From a virus: DNA of 21,300 bases. Location: positions 1 to 21,300 of IMG/VR virus record IMGVR_UViG_3300009030_000024. One strand, written 5' to 3'. The notes beneath the pieces were generated by a model. The model was given only the letters and a program-made list of their open reading frames with translations. It made no database searches and was not told the origin of the DNA. Each line of letters starts with the position of its first letter. The first letter of the stretch is position 1. This document shows positions 17,997-21,300 of the stretch, piece after piece. A program made the translations under genes and the position numbers.

Positions 17997-19424
17997 ATGG
18001 CTCAATTCGCTGTCCCCGATGCCGACACAGCGACCGGAGTCGGTTGGACGACTTCCGGGTTCGCTCAACTCGATGAGGGAGCTCCCGGAGGGAACGATCT
18101 CGCTCAACAGGCCAAAGGCAACGCGAGCGCGTTCCTCGACAAAGGGCTCACCGATGTAACCGATCCCTCTCTCTCGACGGGTCACGTTCTCCGAGCTCGA
18201 TGGCAGAAGGCCGGCGGCTCAAGAATCCTCAACGCCTTCCTCGAGCTATGGCAGGGAGTCCCCGGATCCGGGACGCTGATCGCGACCCTCAACATCAACG
18301 ATATCGGGACCACGCTCTCGATCGACACGGTGGCTCTCACCGGGACCGAAGCCGACAATATCACCGACTACGCGGCGATCCAGCTTCGGCTGTATTACAC
18401 CTACTCCGGAGGCGGATCTCAGCCGACTTTCGATGCTGACTTCATCGAGCTCGAGGTTCCCGACGCGGCAGGAGGGAACGTATTCGTAACGGTTGACGAC
18501 GATCTCGGACTCACTGACGACACGACTCGAGTTCATACCGCGGAGCGGATCGTCTCCGACGATCTCGGATTAGCCGATAGCACTCCGCACGTTCTCGACG
18601 CGAAGCGGGAGATCACGGATCCTCTCGGGCTCACCGACTCGGTATCTGCCGAGCTCACGATCAAGGTAGAGATAACCGACGCTCTCGGGCTCACAGATAG
18701 CACCACGACGGCCAGAACGCTCTCGAGAACGATCACCGACGCGTTGGGGCTCACTGATACCACCGCTCGAGTTATCGCCGCTCTCCGGGCCGTTACGGAC
18801 GCTCTAGGGCTCACAGACTCAACGGAGCGCGCTCTAACGATCATCCGGGAGATCACCGACGCTCTCGGGCTCGAGGATTCGACGGTTGACGATCTGACCG
18901 CGGGAGGGGGAGACGTATTCGAGGAGATCACCGACGCGTTGGGGCTCACTGACGACACGGCTCGAGTCCACACCGCCGAGCGAGCCGTTACTGATCCTCT
19001 CGGGCTCACCGATGACACAACCCGCGTACACGCCGCAGAGCGGGTCATAGACGACGATCTCGGGCTCTCGGACTCGGTAGTACCCGCCAAGACGATACGG
19101 GTCGAGATAACCGATTCTCTAGGGCTCTCCGATGACATAGCTCCCGCGAAAGCGATCCAAGTCGAGATCTCGGACGGGCTCGGTTACCAGGACACAACCT
19201 CTCGAGTGATCGATTACGCCACTGTCATATTTGACGCTCTCGGACTCGAAGACTCAACCTCGAGAGTGCTCGATTACGCGCGGGTCGTAGACGACGCTCT
19301 CGAGCTCTCCGACGACACAACCCCGGTCCTAACGGGAGTGGGCGCGTTCTTTTGGGAGAAAGACGCGGTTCCGTTTACGAAGGATCCGGTAGCCTTCACG
19401 AAGAGAAAGCCGGGAGATCCATAA
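17997..19424 (+). CDS. Tandem-repeat virion fibre-like protein, 475 aa
   Basis: ATG at 17997 preceded by AAGGGAGTAAGTGA. Residues 1 to about 155 form a beta-sandwich-like domain (SRILNAFLELWQGVPGSGTL, AAIQLRLYYTYSGG, TFDADFIELEVPDA). Then 14 repeats of 20 residues follow, consensus ITDALGLTDSTxRxLxxxRx, roughly residues 160-445. Unit 7 carries a five-residue insertion (AGGGD). The end is FFWEKDAVPFTKDPVAFTKR. Repeats of the DxLGLTDS type occur in elongated surface proteins. Attachment to the capsid or tail is inferred. Confidence 0.6.
   Translation: MAQFAVPDADTATGVGWTTSGFAQLDEGAPGGNDLAQQAKGNASAFLDKGLTDVTDPSLSTGHVLRARWQKAGGSRILNAFLELWQGVPGSGTLIATLNINDIGTTLSIDTVALTGTEADNITDYAAIQLRLYYTYSGGGSQPTFDADFIELEVPDAAGGNVFVTVDDDLGLTDDTTRVHTAERIVSDDLGLADSTPHVLDAKREITDPLGLTDSVSAELTIKVEITDALGLTDSTTTARTLSRTITDALGLTDTTARVIAALRAVTDALGLTDSTERALTIIREITDALGLEDSTVDDLTAGGGDVFEEITDALGLTDDTARVHTAERAVTDPLGLTDDTTRVHAAERVIDDDLGLSDSVVPAKTIRVEITDSLGLSDDIAPAKAIQVEISDGLGYQDTTSRVIDYATVIFDALGLEDSTSRVLDYARVVDDALELSDDTTPVLTGVGAFFWEKDAVPFTKDPVAFTKRKPGDP
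18485..19335 (+). repeat. 14 tandem 60-bp repeats encoding DALGLTDS units
   Basis: The encoded period is 20 residues. Each unit contains a GAYSMxCTCGGGCTC-like stretch encoding D-x-LGL, so the DNA itself is repetitive (GACGCTCTCGGGCTCAC recurs). Synonymous differences between units suggest the array is old or under selection to limit recombination. One unit is extended by five codons at about 18895-18920. Unit number could vary between relatives. Confidence 0.75.
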
Positions 19425-20030
19425 ATGGCCCTATGCACGCAGGAGGACGTAGAGAAGTTCCTCCAAATCAACTTCGGATCCATGCCCGAAGCGGTGGCCG
19501 ATTATCTGATCGAGGGCGCGGACGGGCTCATAATCGACTATCTCGGATTCGATCCACAGGAACAGGCGGATCTAATCGAGATCCACGACCCGAGCCACAC
19601 CTTCGATCTGTGGGTTCGTCGTCCCCCGATCGGATCCGTCAACGAGATCCAGATAGACGGGACGGTTCTCGCCTCCACTCAATACGTTGTCTACCTCGAG
19701 GACGAGGATCGCTCCGGGCTCATTCGTCGGATCGACGGAGCTCGATGGCACTCCCAACTCCGCGGGATCCGCGTGGATTACGACGCGGGCTACCCAACGA
19801 TCCCCTTCCCTCTTCGAGACGCTTCCGTAAAGATCGTCGCTCGAGCGTTCGAGAAGGGAGTTGCGTTTGCCGCGGACGGACACACCCCGGGGGTAACCGC
19901 CGTCACGCTCGCTGGATCCGATTCGATCTCTTGGAGCGAAGGCTCGAACGATGTATCCAAGGGAGCTCTCGAGCTCATGGCCGCGGAGCGAATGGGGATC
20001 TCGAGGTACAAGCGGAGTTGGGTCGCGTGA
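19425..20030 (+). CDS. Head-tail adaptor (connector) protein, 201 aa
   Basis: ATG at 19425, just after the TAA of the repeat protein. The sequence matches the gp6/adaptor style: CTQEDVEKFLQINFG, then VADYLIEGADGLIIDYLG, the beta region DLWVRRPPIGSVNEIQIDG, VDYDAGYPTIPFPLRDASV, and a C-terminal helix (GALELMAAERMGISRYKRSW). Such proteins dock under the portal ring. The position before the stopper agrees. Confidence 0.75.
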   Translation: MALCTQEDVEKFLQINFGSMPEAVADYLIEGADGLIIDYLGFDPQEQADLIEIHDPSHTFDLWVRRPPIGSVNEIQIDGTVLASTQYVVYLEDEDRSGLIRRIDGARWHSQLRGIRVDYDAGYPTIPFPLRDASVKIVARAFEKGVAFAADGHTPGVTAVTLAGSDSISWSEGSNDVSKGALELMAAERMGISRYKRSWVA

Positions 20031-20425
20031 GTATCGCGTCGGATACGGTTGCGGGGTTCCGGACTCGATGGGCCTCTCGATTCATAGACGCGGGAACCCT
20101 GGACCGGGAGACGGACCGGGGGACGTTTGACGACTTGACGGGGCAGTACGACACGCCGACGAGCTCCGAGATCTTTACCGGGGCTTGCCTGATCCGACCG
20201 AAGGCGCGGAGCACTTCCGATTTCGGAGAGAAGGACTCGAAGGTGGAGCTCTACGATATCCACGTTCCGCACACCGCCACCGGAGCTCTCCCCGGAGACA
20301 AGTTCACCGTTTCCGCTTCTCTTCTCGACCCGGATCTTGTGGGCGCTGTGCTCGTCATAACCGAAGTCCTCGATGATTCGTACCTCACTCACTATCAGTG
20401 GGTCGCGGAGAGGATCAAGAGCTAA
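20027..20425 (+). CDS. Head closure/stopper protein, DUF6093-like, 132 aa
   Basis: GTG at 20027 overlaps the adaptor stop (GTGA). The long upstream extension of this frame (from 19352) is an arginine-rich shadow and is rejected. Features: a Cys in FTGACLIRPKAR, a beta region, then LYDIHVPHTATGALPGDKFT, the motif SLLDPDLVGAVLVITEVLDD, and an aromatic end (YLTHYQW). PGDxFxVxxSxxDPxLxG is the signature of actinophage DUF6093 stoppers. Confidence 0.7.
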   Translation: MSIASDTVAGFRTRWASRFIDAGTLDRETDRGTFDDLTGQYDTPTSSEIFTGACLIRPKARSTSDFGEKDSKVELYDIHVPHTATGALPGDKFTVSASLLDPDLVGAVLVITEVLDDSYLTHYQWVAERIKS

Positions 20426-20811
20426 TGGGCGCGGGGCCAAAGTGGGATCTCTCCGAGCTCACAGCGTTCCAGGCGCGACTCCAAACCGCGCCGAAACGAA
20501 TGGAGCGAACCGCGATCCTCATTACGAGAAACTCCGCGAAGCGGATGGTCGCGGAAGCGAAGAGCCGGCACCCTTGGAAGAACCGCAAAGGTTGGCTCGA
20601 GGCCGATATCCGGATTATCAGATCCGGGACTCTCGAGAACGGTCAGGTGGGCGCGGAGTGGGGAGTCGATTCGCAGCGGCGGGGGTTCGTAGGGGCCATC
20701 CTCGAGGCGCGCGGTTGGGAGTTCATCCAGCCCGCCGAAGAGAAATATCACTCACAATGGGTCCAGCGGATCCGTCGAGCCGCGGTAAGAGTTATCACTA
20801 AGAGAGGGTAG
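20425..20811 (+). CDS. Neck/tail-completion protein, HK97 gp10-like, 128 aa
   Basis: ATG at 20425 shares a base with the previous stop (TAATG). Helical N-terminus (LSELTAFQARLQTAPKRMER), a basic helix (TRNSAKRMVAEAKSRHPWKN), RKGWLEADIRI, then a beta hairpin and a C-terminal helix (HSQWVQRIRRAAVRVITKRG). The AKSRHPWKNRKGWLEADI stretch is the usual gp10-like pattern. It joins the head to the tail in this family. Confidence 0.7.
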   Translation: MGAGPKWDLSELTAFQARLQTAPKRMERTAILITRNSAKRMVAEAKSRHPWKNRKGWLEADIRIIRSGTLENGQVGAEWGVDSQRRGFVGAILEARGWEFIQPAEEKYHSQWVQRIRRAAVRVITKRG

Positions 20812-20813
20812 GG

Positions 20814-21254
20814 ATGGTCCGGACGACGATCGTAACGAGAACCTTCACGGACGCGGTTCTTGCTCGTCTCCGAACCAATGCGGAGAACCTCTTGGTCGGG
20901 GACGCGACCGCGGATGGGGTAGACGGTGCCTTCCCGTTCGCGGTGCTCTATCCGGAGCTCTCCCCTGATTTCTCCGATGAGGACGGGACGCTCTCGGATC
21001 CTATGTCTCACCGAACTATGGAATGGTCGATCACCAATGTCGGACGCTCGAGGGAGCAGGCCCAATGGTGCTCTGACATAATGCGGGCGATCCTCCAATC
21101 CGCTCCGCTGGTAGTGGCCGGCAGGAACATTTGGCGACTCGACGTAAGCCAACTCGGGGAGATCGAGCGGGACGACGACGTGGATATCGGGGACATATCG
21201 GGGAGCCTCTTCTACGCGAACGACTCGATCGAGGTTCCAAGCGCGCCTAGCTAA
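20814..21254 (+). CDS. Tail terminator-like protein, 146 aa
   Basis: ATG at 20814 with AGAGGGTAGGG upstream. Features: helix (RTFTDAVLARLRTNAENLLV), FPFAVLYPELSPDFSDEDGT, WSITNVGRSREQAQWCSDIM with helix RAILQSA, and a C-terminal beta region (GRNIWRLDVSQLGEIERDDD, SLFYANDSIEV). The Phe-Pro-Phe/Tyr-Pro strand plus a central QAQW helix is typical of DUF3168-like terminators that cap the tail tube. It is the last complete gene; the 46 bases after it hold two GTTTTCTC direct repeats and no clear start. Confidence 0.65.
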   Translation: MVRTTIVTRTFTDAVLARLRTNAENLLVGDATADGVDGAFPFAVLYPELSPDFSDEDGTLSDPMSHRTMEWSITNVGRSREQAQWCSDIMRAILQSAPLVVAGRNIWRLDVSQLGEIERDDDVDIGDISGSLFYANDSIEVPSAPS

Positions 21255-21300
21255 AACCGTTTTCTCAGAAGGGCTCTCCAAAAAGGTTTTCTCGGGACCA

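Noticed and set aside
18533-19138. 201-aa open frame on the minus strand over the repeat array
   Set aside because: It is the complement of the DALGLTDS repeats; Ser/Val-rich periodic sequence without a start signal, within a well-supported gene.
1-21300. tRNA genes, CRISPR arrays, insertion sequences, integrase or attachment sites
   Set aside because: No cloverleaf-like segment, regularly spaced repeat array, transposase-like frame or recombinase motif could be seen by reading.
21255-21300. Terminator or frameshift signal after the tail terminator gene
   Set aside because: Two GTTTTCTC direct repeats are present, but there is no stem and the window ends before context can be judged.
1-21300. 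Abundance of GAGCTC, CTCGAG and GATC palindromes
   Set aside because: Explained mainly by frequent Glu-Leu and Leu-Glu codon pairs with preferred GAG and CTC codons; no extra signal was separable by eye.

Overview
This window looks like the packaging and head-assembly half of a tailed double-stranded DNA phage (HK97-fold siphovirus type). It carries a terminase large subunit, an HK97-type portal, a MuF-type head protein, an S78 prohead protease, a major capsid protein, head-tail connector proteins and a tail-terminator-like protein, in roughly the usual order. The DNA is GC-rich by eye. Rightward genes overlap tightly (ATGA, GTGA, TTGA, TAATG), with many GTG and TTG starts. A Rho-N-like protein after the capsid gene, a DUF6093-like stopper, a winged-helix protein of a type common in actinophages, and apparently leaderless genes with a TANNNT box 6 nt before the start codon all point to an actinobacterial or similar high-GC host. 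That host assignment is inference. No integrase, replication, lysis, tRNA or CRISPR feature is visible, so lifestyle cannot be decided here.

Layout. Positions 43-5069 (+) hold about 20 small genes, mostly unknown, including a two-helix membrane microprotein, small zinc-binding-like proteins and a possible small terminase. Positions 5066-7431 hold TerL, a small Cys protein, an MmcB-like PD-(D/E)XK nuclease and a possible one-helix peptide. Positions 7449-10288 hold the portal and a MuF head protein split over two frames; the second part carries a C-terminal domain that resembles RelA/SpoT alarmone synthetases. Positions 10285-14397 (-) hold a block of 17 small genes running against the structural operon, organised as three transcription units. 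Positions 14561-21254 (+) hold protease, major capsid protein, Rho-N-like protein, three likely virion surface proteins (one with 14 twenty-residue repeats), adaptor, stopper, neck protein and tail terminator.

The most notable structure is the leftward block. Each of its three units starts at a near-consensus sigma70 promoter (TTGACA-17-TATAAT at 14437-14465, TTGACT-17-TATACT at 13794-13822, TTGCTT-16-TAGTAT at 11753-11780). In each, two copies of a GTAAACRTAYG element sit at fixed positions, one overlapping the -35 and one in the spacer. This is the layout expected for three coordinately repressed operons. All three place an RTGAGC start exactly 6 nt after the -10. The second notable item is the MuF-RelA/SpoT-like fusion, which fits the known theme of MuF-linked phage polymorphic toxins and lies tail-to-tail with the last leftward gene.
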